A DNA stretch of 64,000 nt from Sarcocystis neurona (taxonomy: Eukaryota > Apicomplexa > Conoidasida > Eucoccidiorida > Sarcocystidae), in the NCBI GenBank assembly GCA_000727475.1, contig KL647292.1, positions 385,413 to 449,412 of the forward strand. The letters are read 5' to 3'. Below, in pieces: positions 1 through 11,600 of this stretch. The stretch's first letter is position 1, and each line of letters begins with the position of its first letter. The notes beneath the pieces are model-generated. The model saw only the letters and a list, made by a program, of their open reading frames with translations. It did no database searches and was not told the origin of the DNA. Both the position numbers and the translations under genes were made by a program.

Positions 1-3000
1 CGTCTTTTTTTTCAGCTGCAGGGAGAAAGGAGAGAGAAACGTGCGAGGTAGGAGGAGAATGAAGAAAGAAAACCAGGAAAGCACACGGAGCACACTAGGT
101 AAAAAAAGAACAGTGTCCTCAGCGGCAGGAGTTAATGCTGCTGTACGGGTTGAGCAGAATCGTCCATCTCAGCAGTGTCAGCAACACGCAACAGCTACAG
201 ATCGCCCGCAAGCGGAGGGCCAGCGGTAGCAGCGCGCATCCCGAGGAACACATTCAGCAAAGCAGTACGCCATGCACGCAGGGAGACAAGACAGAGTCTA
301 CACAGGGCAGTCATCTGTAGAACGAGACATATACGGAGGACATTACTTAATAATTCTGACGAAGGAGAAACTACGAGGTCCCGCACACAGTGGACTCATC
401 AAAAACAGGTGGAAGAGTGCGTAACAACACGTAAAGTGCGTTGCAGACGCGACAGTCCGACGTGAACACCGAAGGCCTGGAGAAACCGACGGTCAATGGT
501 GTCTCGAGCATGAGTTGAAACCCTCAGCAGAGAAGGGAGAGGAGGCAAGGGACACACAGAGAGGATAACAAGATCCGGTAATTTGTAGTTCGCGAAAGCA
601 GTTGAAGAGTCTGAAAAGAGCGGGGAGAAAACAGAGGAGGGACGCGTCTACACGTAGTGTGGCGCTATACGAATAACGAAAGAGAAGATCTCGGAGGGCG
701 ACTGCACGAGACGGAAATGTCGATGTGGACGTGCGGAACGAGATGGGAGTGAACCAGCGAAGGCTAAGACGCTCGACGTGTAATTACCGAAACGAACAGG
801 CGGAAATTACAGAGAGTATCGCAGGGAAAAATAGTAGTCAACACCGAATTGTACAAGACGACGAAGTCGTACAGCCAGGAGGAATCAAAGAGAAACAGAA
901 ACAAGAGAGGCACGCTCAAGAAGAGCATTCCAGGGTTTTATTTGGGAACGGCCGAAGACAGAAACGGAAGCAGCATGAGGTGAGCTGTGAGATAAGAACC
1001 TAACGGAGTGAACGAAAGAGGGAACAGCAGAGCCCGTTGGAGCTGGAAGAGGACAGCAGAGCTGCTAAAACGACGTGCAACTAGGTCTACCTTCAGAGTG
1101 AAGAGCAGACACAAAACGAGAAACTGCTGCAGCGGCTCCACACGAATTCACGCTTAGTGATGCCACCGCAGCAAAGCAGAGAGCGGCAACGACACTGCCA
1201 AGACCATCCGCAACAAGACCGGCAGGTCGCACGCATGAGCGGCACGAAAAACAGTTCCAACTGCACCAACGTCAGTGGTTGCCGCAGTGTACACTTAAGG
1301 ACAACCAGCCGCAAGGCACGGCAAAAAGCAGATCGTCTCTTAGCGGTTAGGCGAGGACTGCACTAGTGAGGTGGCACATAGGACAGCTGCCAGCAAAGAG
1401 CAAACTAACGAAGATGGGGCGTCCAAACGCCGATATGCACTTCCATAGGGTCCGTCAAGACATTCACGTATGCATCCGGTGTGTCTGGTGCACACAGGAA
1501 GATAGAAACGAAAAAAAAGTCTCTATGAAGCAAGCCCGGGAAAGGAAGCTTCGGCACAGGATAGCTGGAAGCAACGAAAGCGCATATGAATCAATACGTA
1601 CAACGGCTATGGCTAAAGAGAGTGACACATATATGGATGCTGCGTCTCCATGCAGCCGGAACAATTTGACCACTAGCGACACCTTCGTTTTAGTGATATA
1701 CGCATCCGCAATATGTACACCAGGATATGTGCGAAAGGAATACTGGATACGGTGGTAATAGATACCGTGAAAGCAACGAAGGTAGTACGCGTATTCGGTA
1801 CGGCGCCATAAGCGGCAGGAGTAGTGGCGCAAGTGCCACTTAGGGAGCTCCCCCAGCAAGTACCAAGAAAAACTCTGACGGGAGTGAGAAAGTATTGCAT
1901 GAAGGAAATTGTTTACACGGAAAACATCTAGACGTAAAAAGTATCTACACCGAAGCTCTTGCTCAGTCGCCTTGCGGAGCAAAACAACCATAGTCTCCCG
2001 ATCTTCTGCTTCTACCAGGAGCGTTCTCTTAGCCAAATGGAACACACAAGAGCCGGTGAGCGTACAGCTCCCGAGAGGTTCGTCTTATTTCACACGAAAA
2101 AGTTGACTTCCTTAACTGAAATGTGTGTATGCATGCGGATGCGGTCATGACGGGCAGCCCTGAGGTGAAAGAGCAGCTGCCGGCATCCGGCAGCGCACGC
2201 CGGGAGTCGTCGCTGCCCTGCTGGAGAGGCACGAGGATAGGCAAGCTGACGTTTGGGATGCCGGCTTGCAAACTCATCAGTATTCCAGACGATGGCTTCC
2301 CTCCAGAGAATTTTGCCAGCAGAAGATGACGCACTCATGAAGCAGAAGTAGTCACGAAATACGAGAGACGTGAGCTGGCCGCCACAAAAGAAAGATACAG
2401 GTGGGATGACGCCCAGGGGTAAAAGAAGCAAAATCTTCACACTTAGCCGAAGGACCTACAGCAGGACTATTCGTAGAAGATTGTCCTTGCCCGTGGAATG
2501 AGCGGGCCCTCGTTAGGGCGAGAACAAAGCAGGTTCTTCACAGCCGCACCCTGCGGGCTGGAGGTAAGGAAGAAAACGACCTCTTTAACTGGGGAGGATA
2601 TGCGGTGGAAGAAAAGGGAGACTACACTACCTTTTGCGGCTGCATCTTCGTGGGACGTGGGTGGGGAAAAACATGAGCACGCAACGGGGCAGACACAGAC
2701 AGCAGGACTTTTACGGTGGAAAGTGTCGACCCAGAAAAGGCGCTTTTGTTTGTCGACGCGAAAGGCAAGCTTCAGTTTACCTTTCTCGTTCTCTTCCACT
2801 CAGAAAACCAGGGGATGGGCAAAGTAACAAGAAGAGGACAGCTTGGCGGCTGGCATCCTCCCCGACGGACGTAAAAGGCAGAGGTGAAGAGGAGCAGACG
2901 TAGTGCTGGGAAGAAAGAGTGATAAATAGTATGCTGGTCGATGGCTGACCCTGGGATATAATCAGAAATAAGTTCTGCATAGAAACCCTGTAAACTTCGT

Positions 3001-3220
3001 GACTGGAGCGGTCTCCGCGCCCGTGTCCTGCGGCCAATGGAAAGCCAGACACAAGGAGCGGGCGCGCTCGTTGTGCCGAAACGACGCGAGGAAATCACGT
3101 GTCCCATGAACCAAGAGACACAGTTGCACGTGTGTGCGTTCACATGGGCAGTGTGTACAGAGAGGTGAAGACGGTAGAGACGCCAATTCGTGTCTGGGTA
3201 CGTAAGCATAGATACATCTT
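1..3220. other. No recognised gene; purine-biased stretch
   Basis: I see no recognisable protein here. The plus strand is A/G-rich for about the first 1.4 kb. Several overlapping open frames of 60-190 codons exist on both strands, but their translations are rich in Arg, Ser, His, Cys and Tyr, show no motif and often start at non-ATG codons. They look like chance frames. This could be flanking or untranslated sequence of a gene outside the window. Confidence 0.4.
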
Positions 3221-3249
3221 CACACGTGTATCGGTAGGACATGAAAACG

Positions 3250-3300
3250 TGTATGTATATTGTATATATCTATATATATATGCACGTGTGTACCTACGTG
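3250..3300. repeat. TATA/TGTG microsatellite
   Basis: A simple TA-rich run passes into TG/TACG-type sequence. The same style recurs many times in the window and marks its repeat-rich segments. Confidence 0.6.
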
Positions 3301-3510
3301 TGTGTATTCTATTGAAGAAGGGGAGAAGGAAATGCAAATGCTGTTCGCAGAAAAGGGAAATTGCGTGGACTTCTTGAGGACTCGGGAACTGGACAGGAGG
3401 ACACATGTGTCCTCGTTGGTGTTCGTATTGATACCTGTGTAGCGGGAATTCTCCACACGAGTACACCTGCGTACTGGTGGATAATCATGTACCAGGTTGT
3501 ACACATATAT

Positions 3511-3655
3511 ATAGTAAATGTGCTTTTAGTACACATTCTTGGGCACACATACACACATATGCAGTAAGCGTGCTTTTAGTATACATTCTTCGGCACACAT
3601 ACCACATATATGTAGTTAACCTGCTTTTAATACACATTCTTGGGCACACACACCG
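3511..3655. repeat. 50-bp tandem repeat, three copies
   Basis: The core TGCTTTTAGTACACATTCTT begins at about 3521 and recurs, slightly altered, at 3571 and 3622, giving a period of 50-51 bp. Each copy is followed by GGGCACACA-like sequence and a short TA-rich spacer. The copies differ at several positions, so the array is old. It is not an open frame throughout. Confidence 0.8.
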
Positions 3656-3704
3656 GAGTTTTGCACACGTACGAGTGTAGGGGGAAATAAGTAGGATGGA
3701 AAGC

Positions 3705-3745
3705 ACTATATATATGTATATATATATATGCACATGTGTATACTT
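3705..3745. repeat. TA microsatellite
   Basis: Alternating TA interrupted by TGTA, followed by TGCACATGTGTATA. A similar pure TA run sits at about 4030-4050. Confidence 0.6.
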
Positions 3746-4060
3746 GTGTACCGATTCCTTTAGAGCGCTTCGCCTATCCTCTTTGTATCCCCTAGCAAGA
3801 GTCGCCGCAGAAGGACTTCTCTGACAGCAGAAAATCCTCCTTTACAGAAATATGATACGTGTGTGACCAACAACGGAGTGGTACGGGGACGTTTGTGAGT
3901 CGGTCTATTCGTTCGTAAGTTTACTTCATCGATTGAAAAACATGCGGAAGCTGACTAGCGGCAGAATTACCTGTTTCTAGAAGTGAAGATATAGACGGAA
4001 AGAGGACGACGCCAGCACCCCTGCACGTGTGTATATATATATATATATTGTTTTTTTTAC

Positions 4061-6860
4061 GTGGGGGCCAGCTGTTTTCTGTTGGCAATGACTGAAGTGA
4101 CAGGGCTCAAAAAAAACGATTATTTATACCTATGCACGTGGCACGATCCCGCTTGTTGACACTGACGTCTGCCTGCTTGATGGGGTATCGCTTTCCACGA
4201 TACTGAAGACACGCTTTTCCTTGGCGTTGAATACTCGGTACACAGTCAGGTATGTATGTTTTCGTAAATACATAGATAATGTGTCCCTTGTTACTATGAG
4301 GTCATACAGTGGCGTACGCAGTCCTCAGGTTGGGCCCACCAGTAGTACTCGTCCTGCGCGTGTGTACACCTTCAGGTGTCCACTTGTGGACGGGCGCCGA
4401 TGATCAAGTAAATATGTTTCAACGGGTACAACAAAAGCACCCGTAGCATGTACAGTCGCGAGTGGCCTGCAGCTAAGTCAGTATTCCACTTGTCCTTGGT
4501 GATGATACGGAAACCACCCGCTATTTGTCCGGGTACACGGATAAAAATGTGTTAAACCACAAAACATTCACGAACTCCCCGCTAGTAAAGTAATCTGTTG
4601 TGTGCTCCGCACAGCAAAGCCTTGGTTCGTCCTGGAGAAGTTCACAGTCGAGCCCCTTTGTCTGTGGAAAAGTGAATATGCAAAGAAAGACACATGCATG
4701 TATTGACTTTATACACACTCAGGTCCCGTTGTAGACTGCGGTAGCTTTCTCCTTGGATCTTTTGCAAATGTAGACGTAGCTGCTGCGCAGAAAGTCTCGA
4801 AAGAGTTCACTTTTAGGGGAACACGGCAGGTTACAAGTAGCGTACAAAAGATTAGCAGGTGAGAGAGGGAACGATTGACATGCTGCAGGGGGCGGGTATT
4901 AGCCGAGATGTCTACGCGCAGAATGTGGCTGCAGTTCACTTAGGTTAACTGGTGTGTCGATCGCATTGTCCAACTTTGCAACGGATCTCTTCTTGCACAT
5001 CTTCGTGCAACAGCTCTATAATAATTTCCCTTCCCGCGTAGTGTACCTCCTCGTGGAGACCGCCATAGTAGTGCTAATATTCATGTCGGCATATACTTCT
5101 GCAAATATAGGTGAGAGCCACTTCCACTGGCTGTACGTATACATGTATATGCATACGTACAGGGATAAACGTGCACGTACACAAACAAAGGAAGTTGTCG
5201 TTTTGCTGTAGGACTTCCGCTCTCTCTCTCAACTAACACTGGAAGGCTCCCGTCAAATTGCCAAACTCGCTGCCTGTACGTTCAGCAGTCGTCCCTTGTG
5301 TCGATGCAGAGTGCTGTTTCCTGCTGTTTTCACTATTCGTAGAGCGTAACTGGGGTACATGCCTCGGGAGCCCTCCAGCCGTGTTCATTTCGAGTTTGCC
5401 CCCGTGCTGCAGATTTACTTATCTCCTCACACGGATTTTCAAAACTATATCCTATGTGTGACTAGAACACAAAAGGACAGGCGCGGACTCCAATTGTTGT
5501 CCTCCGAATCTTGCCCTACGCGTAGTACACACAGGCGACTTGCAATGTTTCTGCATCTTTATCGAGGCCACATCTGTGCTTCCACGGTTCAAAATACCAG
5601 AAAGCCGTAGCGCACTCGGGACTTCGCTATCAAGGCTTCCTATTCGTTGTTACTATTATCATGGAAGCCCCCTGAGGTGGAAGTATACAGAAGTCGAGTA
5701 CGTATTTCACGTGCCGCCAGAAGCCCCGCGTCGCCCCCCGTGTAGTCGGAAGTGCAACTTCAGATGACTCTCTTCCTGTCCTCGTTGCTCCCTATTCCCT
5801 TTTGTCGTCGCTTTCCCTTTCCTCTCTGTATTCCCTCTCATTCTTTGTATCCTCATTCTCCAGTCCTTTTGCTCTGTCTCTGACCATTCCGTCTGTTGTG
5901 TGCGTTATTGTTGCACGAACACTTGCCTCAACCGAGGAAGAGAATCTGACACAATGGAGTACACTTGCTTTTAGTTAACAGTCCGCCTTATTGGATGATT
6001 TGACCACAGCCGCTCTCCCGTTAAAGGCGATACAACCTCCCACCGCATGCTACATTTTGTTAACAGACTTGTCACCAGGATGTTCGCTCAAAAGGTGGAG
6101 GTCTTTTACTTGTCCTTGTCGATACGGACAAGTTGCCCTCCAAGACTCACGGTAACACCAGTGATATTTGCAACGGCATTTTTGTATCACTAATTACTAC
6201 ACTCGACAGCTGTGCACGAGAGTAAACTCTCGTATACACTTAATTGTCACATAAGATGAAAATTTATCTCTTCAATATGTGAGCGTACATGTGTGTATGC
6301 TTGCTTATATGTAGGAATTCTGAACTGTATAACTTTTCCAACGATGCTTTGGAAATGGATCCACGTTTGTACGTGAGGATTTCAGCGGCTGTCGGGGTCG
6401 TGTTCTCTACGGCCTGGACGACGCGACGCTCTACGAACACACGAGAAAGGGCACTCAGGCACACAGGAGGTGTGCCCGTCCACAATTACTCCTGTGCGGG
6501 CGTGAATTCACTTTACATCGCTAATGTGTGCACAGGCACCCATGGATATTTATAGAGTCACTAAATATAGATTTGTCTTGTATACGTGAATGTAGACCCA
6601 GGCAAAAGAAGGACAATCGAAAACGTCATCGAAAATTTTCCTGTTCGGACAGCGCGTAGTGTTCTAACTGGTAGTAGCACTTCTTGTACCCCTGTTTGCC
6701 GACTGATATGTAGGTCTAGGTGCCCCTTTTCCTCCGTGTGCTTACAGAAGGATTTTCGAGTACCTCTTTTAGCCTGACTCTGTACCACTTCGCTTTCTGC
6801 ACACTCCACACATATTAACGCGCGTATACGTCCACTTGTGTCTGTATCCCGCCCTTGAAA
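4061..6860. other. No recognised gene
   Basis: Mixed sequence without recognisable motifs. Apart from one weak exon-like frame at about 4954-5110 I can support nothing here. Confidence 0.4.
4954..5110 (+). other. Weak candidate exon with a hydrophobic segment
   Basis: A frame of about 52 codons contains a hydrophobic run (VVYLLVETAIVVLIFM) that could span a membrane. It ends exactly at a donor-like GTGAGA (5111), and an acceptor-like TTCACTTAG lies near 4940. No family is recognised. The frame is short, lies in a region with no other coding signal, and may be chance. Confidence 0.18.
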
Positions 6861-6863
6861 GTA

Positions 6864-7375
6864 GACGCGTCGAGCTGCACTGGCAAAAAAGACATCTCCA
6901 GGCTGTGTTCTGTTCGTAAGTTCACAGTGGCCGTTAGTAGGAAAGATGCTCTCTTTATCCAGCTACATTCACGACCAACATGTGACGGCAGGTAATGCTG
7001 CACCTGTGTCTGTCTACTCTCTTCAGGATTTGACGCGTCAAGCTGCACTGGCAGAAAGACACCTCCAGGCTGTGTACTTTTCGTAAGTTCACATTGGCCG
7101 TTAGTAGAAAAAATACCCCCTATACCCAGCTACATTCACACCCGAGATGTGACGGCAGGTAACGCTGCATCTATGTCTGTCCGCACTCTCCAGGATTTGA
7201 CACGTCAAGCTCCACTGGCAGAAAAGGCATCTCGAGGCTGTGTACTGTTCGTAAGTTCACCACGACTGTTAGTAGGGGAAATACCCCCTATACCCAGCTA
7301 CATTCACACCGGACATGTGACGCCAGGTGATGCTGCATCTATATCTGTCTACTCTCTTCAGGACTTCCCTCGTGC
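6864..7375 (+). repeat. 168-bp tandem repeat with exon-like cassette
   Basis: About three copies with a period of 167-168 bp; the landmark GAC(G/A)CGTC occurs at 6864, 7032 and 7199. Copies 2 and 3 contain a 56-57-bp segment preceded by a pyrimidine-rich CTCT(T/C)CAG and followed at once by GTAAGT, so it looks like a small exon with good splice signals. Copy 1 keeps the donor but not the acceptor. The period is close to 56 codons and one frame is open over most of the array, broken by a one-base loss in copy 2. A fourth copy starts at about 7359 and decays. No homologue is recognised. Confidence 0.75.
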
Positions 7376-7439
7376 AACTCGTCATGTACGTGAACGACTA
7401 GATTCAGAAGTATAACTACATGGACGCATATATTTACAC

Positions 7440-8190
7440 ATATGTGTACCTACAGCTTATACCGGGCAAATGCTCCTGTGCAGATTAGCTGGAGTTTATT
7501 CAGGAGAAACGCTGCCCTGCAGCAGAAGTCAGAATAAGCTATGTGTCGTTCCTTTACTGTTGACCGAGTGAGGGTTCCCACCATAGAGAAGTTCTACCTT
7601 CTTCATGCCCATGAAGCTACGCACCTCTATAATGAAGTAAATTGAGAGAGATATATATATTCGGCTACAATGTGTGTGCGTACAGACGCGTTTGGCAGGT
7701 ATGTGTTCCCGCTTACGTGTGGACGTACATCTACGTGCAAAACAGTTTGTGGGCACTTGTGAACCTTCTTGTCTGTCTTCGCTTCACAGTGCCTTCTCTG
7801 TCTTTCTCTCTTCGTCTGCCACAAGTTCGTTGTTCCGTTTCTCTCTCGGTCCTCTCCCTTTTCGCGTATCTTCGGTCCTTCTGATCTAACATAGATGCGT
7901 ATATGCTGAATCTGACACCCTGAATAGCTGAAAGGATTTGCACGCGTCCGTTCCTCTATACTATACGTACGCCTCTCTGCGTAAGTATGTCCCGTTCGTG
8001 AGTCGTCCTCTCTCTGTATGTATAAAGAACTGCATGAAACTCCCTGTATACACCCGTGCACGTTGAGACTGGTAGTCCCCTATACACGCATTATGCCGAA
8101 GAAGTTAAACAGTGTTACTGGAAGGTCAACAGAGTAGTGGGCCATAGAAGTGGGCCAAAAATTGCGAGTCATTGGATGTGCCATTCTTTG
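7440..8190. other. No recognised gene
   Basis: Nothing recognised. CTG-type triplets begin at about 8190 and lead into the repeat-rich RNase H gene. Confidence 0.4.
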
Positions 8191-8619
8191 CCGTTGTTGC
8201 TGCTACTGATTGTACTGCCATCACCTCATCCTGTTCCGTCATGGCGACGTCCCTGCAGTTGTTCCTGCTCTGCTGCTAACCACCTGGTGCAGCTCCTGCC
8301 GCTGCCGGTGCTCCTGTTCCGGCGGCTTCTGCTTCTGCTGGTACCGTTACCACCTCAGCCCTGTTGCTCCTGCTGATGCTACTGCTAGTACTGCTTAGTC
8401 GCTGCTTCAAGTGCGTGTGGGCTTGCTGCGACCGTTGCTGTAGCCGACCAGGGGGATACCGCGCGCCGTTGCAGACAACAACCACGGCCAAGTAGTACAC
8501 TGGCTGCGGAAACGTGTCTGCAGATGAAAGTCGTCTCTTTTCTCCCCAGTTGACTTATCGATGGCATTTCCTTTTCGTCACTCATCCGTTTCCCTTCACT
8601 GTACCGTTCCCTCGACTAC

Positions 8620-11600
8620 ATGTGTCTTCTCCGTTCTAGTGTGCATTCATCTACACTCCCCTCCGGACTCCTCCCAGCCATAGCCACGGGACGCTTGCTC
8701 CTGCGTGATTGGCTGCCGCTGCCGACTAGCCTGATGCTTTTGCGGCCGCCAATCCTACTGCTCGCGCCGCGGAAGTTCTCGATTCATGCACAAGAAAGCA
8801 GTGGGGAGAATTTTAATGATTTCTCCTTCGTTGTATATATGTGTAGCATCCCTTACCGCCATGTGCTGCGGCTGCTGGAGTGGCGCTGGTGCCTACACGT
8901 GATGCTGTTGCTGCATGCAGCACACTCGCGGAAACAATACCACAGAAAAGCAACTTGCAGCCGCACAATATATTATTTCGCTTTTTCTGTTTTGACTCCT
9001 TCTCCTCCGAGTTCTTCCACCTGTGTTGTTGCTTCCTTGGTTCACACACTCTCTCTCCATCCACAAGACCTACGTGCGTGCAGCGCGTGTCGCACTGTTG
9101 CTGCCCCATATTTCCACACTCCTGCGCTCAACTGGAGACCTTCTACTCCCGCTACTCGGCAGCGCTGCGTCTCACGAGGAGGTGCTCCAGCAGGAGAAAC
9201 AGTAGCAGCACCCTCCGCAGCGCTCTTCCCACCGACATCAGCATTTGCAACACCTGCTGTAGCTGCAACAGCAGCAGCAGCAGGAATCACCGCCGCACCG
9301 GGAGGAACTGCAGTCCCTCCCATAACAGCAGCAGCAGGAGCTCTGCCAACAGCTGCAACGGCAGAGCAAGCAGCAGCAGGACCAGGCAAAGCAGCGGCGA
9401 AAGCAGGAGGCGTCCCAACAGCGGAGCTCGCTGTACCAGCCACTACACCAGCAGCTGTATGTACACGGCCACCAGCAACAGCATTCTTCTTCGTGCTACC
9501 GCAGCACTGCCTGTCCCGCAGTGTCACCTGTGAAGAGCAGCGGCAGCGTTATGGTACCGTGGATGCTGCGAAGGGATGGGCCGCGACGACGAGCGAATGC
9601 ACCGGCAGGGTTCTCGCTGCTTGCAGGAGTATTATAGCACTGCAGCTGCCTGCTACTCGCCTTGTGGCGGTCTGTACAGCCGCGGGAGCGTTGTGGTGGT
9701 TCGCGGCAGGCCTGCTGCTGCTGCTGCTTCCCCAGCTACGATGCCGATACGGTGCACATACACGGCAAAGAGAGGAAGCCACACCGAAGAAGAACAGCAG
9801 CTCCTGTAGCCGCTGGTGCTATCCGCAGGACAGCACGGGCAACAGCAGCAGCAGGCGCCGCAACACATGCAGCCGCAGTAGCCGAGACAGCAGCACACCT
9901 CCAAGCAGCAGCCACAGCCGCAGCACCCGAAGCAAAGGTGGTCCGCGCAGCAGCTGGAGCAGCAGCAGCAGCGGTATCGGCACCGAAAGGTGCAGCAGCG
10001 CACAGAGCGTCCGTAGTCCCAAGAGGCACATCAGCAGATGCACCAGCAGCAGCAACGGCAGCAGCGGCAGCGACGGCAGCGACCGTCACAGCACGAACTG
10101 GCGGCCTAGGACGTGCAGGAGCGCCTGCAGGTGCAGCAGCAAAGAAGAAAACACTAGCGGCAGGCAAACGTACGCAGACAGCAAGGACAACAGATTTCTA
10201 TGCAGAGTTAAACTGCTGCTTCCGATCACTGCGTGTACAGGGAACGACGAGGAGAACGAGAAACAGGTGGCGGGGAGACGGCAAAGCCCAGAGTGCAACG
10301 CCAGCAGCGACAGCTACAGCAGCACAGACTACAGGGAGAATGGATATGGCAGTGCGAGAGACAGGACGAGGAACGGCTGCAGCCACAGCAGCAGCAACAG
10401 CGGGAGTCGCGGTGCTCGTAGCACCAGCCGCGCAAGCAGTCGCAGCAGGGCCGCCAGCAGCAACTGCAGCAGGCGCTGTAGGAGTAACAACAAAAGCCGA
10501 AGTAGAGCAGTCACTTTCAGAAAATTCCTCTTTTATGCAAGTGTCATCAGCACCGTAGAAACGTGGAGATCTGAGGCTTCAGCAGGGGCACAAGTATATT
10601 TTCTGTACTTCCAAACACCAGCAGCAGCAGCGTGTGTCTGGTCTTCACAGGCAGCAGCAGCAGCAGCAACGTCAAAGTCTCTGTGTATTCAGCAGCTATC
10701 AGCTAGAGGGCTGTTCCCTTTCCTCCCAACAGCAGCAACAACTGCTTACACAGCGACAGGAGTAGCGTCGGCTTTTAGCTCAGGAGCAGCAGCAGCAGCT
10801 CTTCGTATACCCGCGACAGCTGCCTTATGGCCAGCAGCGGCCACTGCAGCGTGGCCTACACGTGCGAGGGCTTCTGACTGCCGTCCACCCACAGCAGCAA
10901 CTCGTGGGCAAGCTGCTGCTGCTGCAGTTGCAGCGCAGCCCTGTGGAACAAGAAACGGTGGCGCACCTTTCTTAAGCAAGGCAACCGCGCTGAGCTCTTT
11001 TTTTGGCGCGGCAACAGGGATAGCAGCCGCAGCAGCAGCACCCGCAGGGATCCGAATAGCAACACCAGCTCCACCAGCAGCAGCAGCTCAAGAAACAGAA
11101 GAGGAAGAAGCAGCGATAGCGTCCGCAGCAGTAGTCGCTGTCGCGCCAACAGCAGCGCCAGCAGCAGCATCAGCAGTCGTCGCCACACCAGCAGCAGTAG
11201 TAGTTGCACCCGCGGCAGCAGCATCAGCGCTGAGATGCATGGGAATTGCTCGTGACTACGCAGTAGAGCGGAGATACGGGACCGTCCACAGAAGGTGCGT
11301 AGGTGCAGCAGAATCAGCGGCAGCAGGTTGTAAGCGGGGGCACCAGCAGCTGCCTCTGAGCCACCAGGCCAGCAAGCACCGAGCAGCCCAGCAGCGGGCG
11401 GATGTACAAAACGAGGCAGGGGTGCAACAGCAGCAACGGACAGAAACACAGCAGCAAGTGGACTTTCAGCGCATTGGGGAGCAGAGAGACAAGAAAAAGA
11501 AGAAGCAGCAGCAGCAGTTAGAGAAGAAGAAGGAGGCGGGAAGGCAACAGCAGCAGCAAGCGGCAGGGACACGCGTTTCAGCAGTGGACGAGCACCACGC

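Noticed and set aside
1464..2045. Minus-strand frame of 193 codons
   Set aside because: It starts at GTG, is rich in Arg, His, Tyr, Cys and Ser with no motif, and fully overlaps a plus-strand frame of similar quality. Judged chance.
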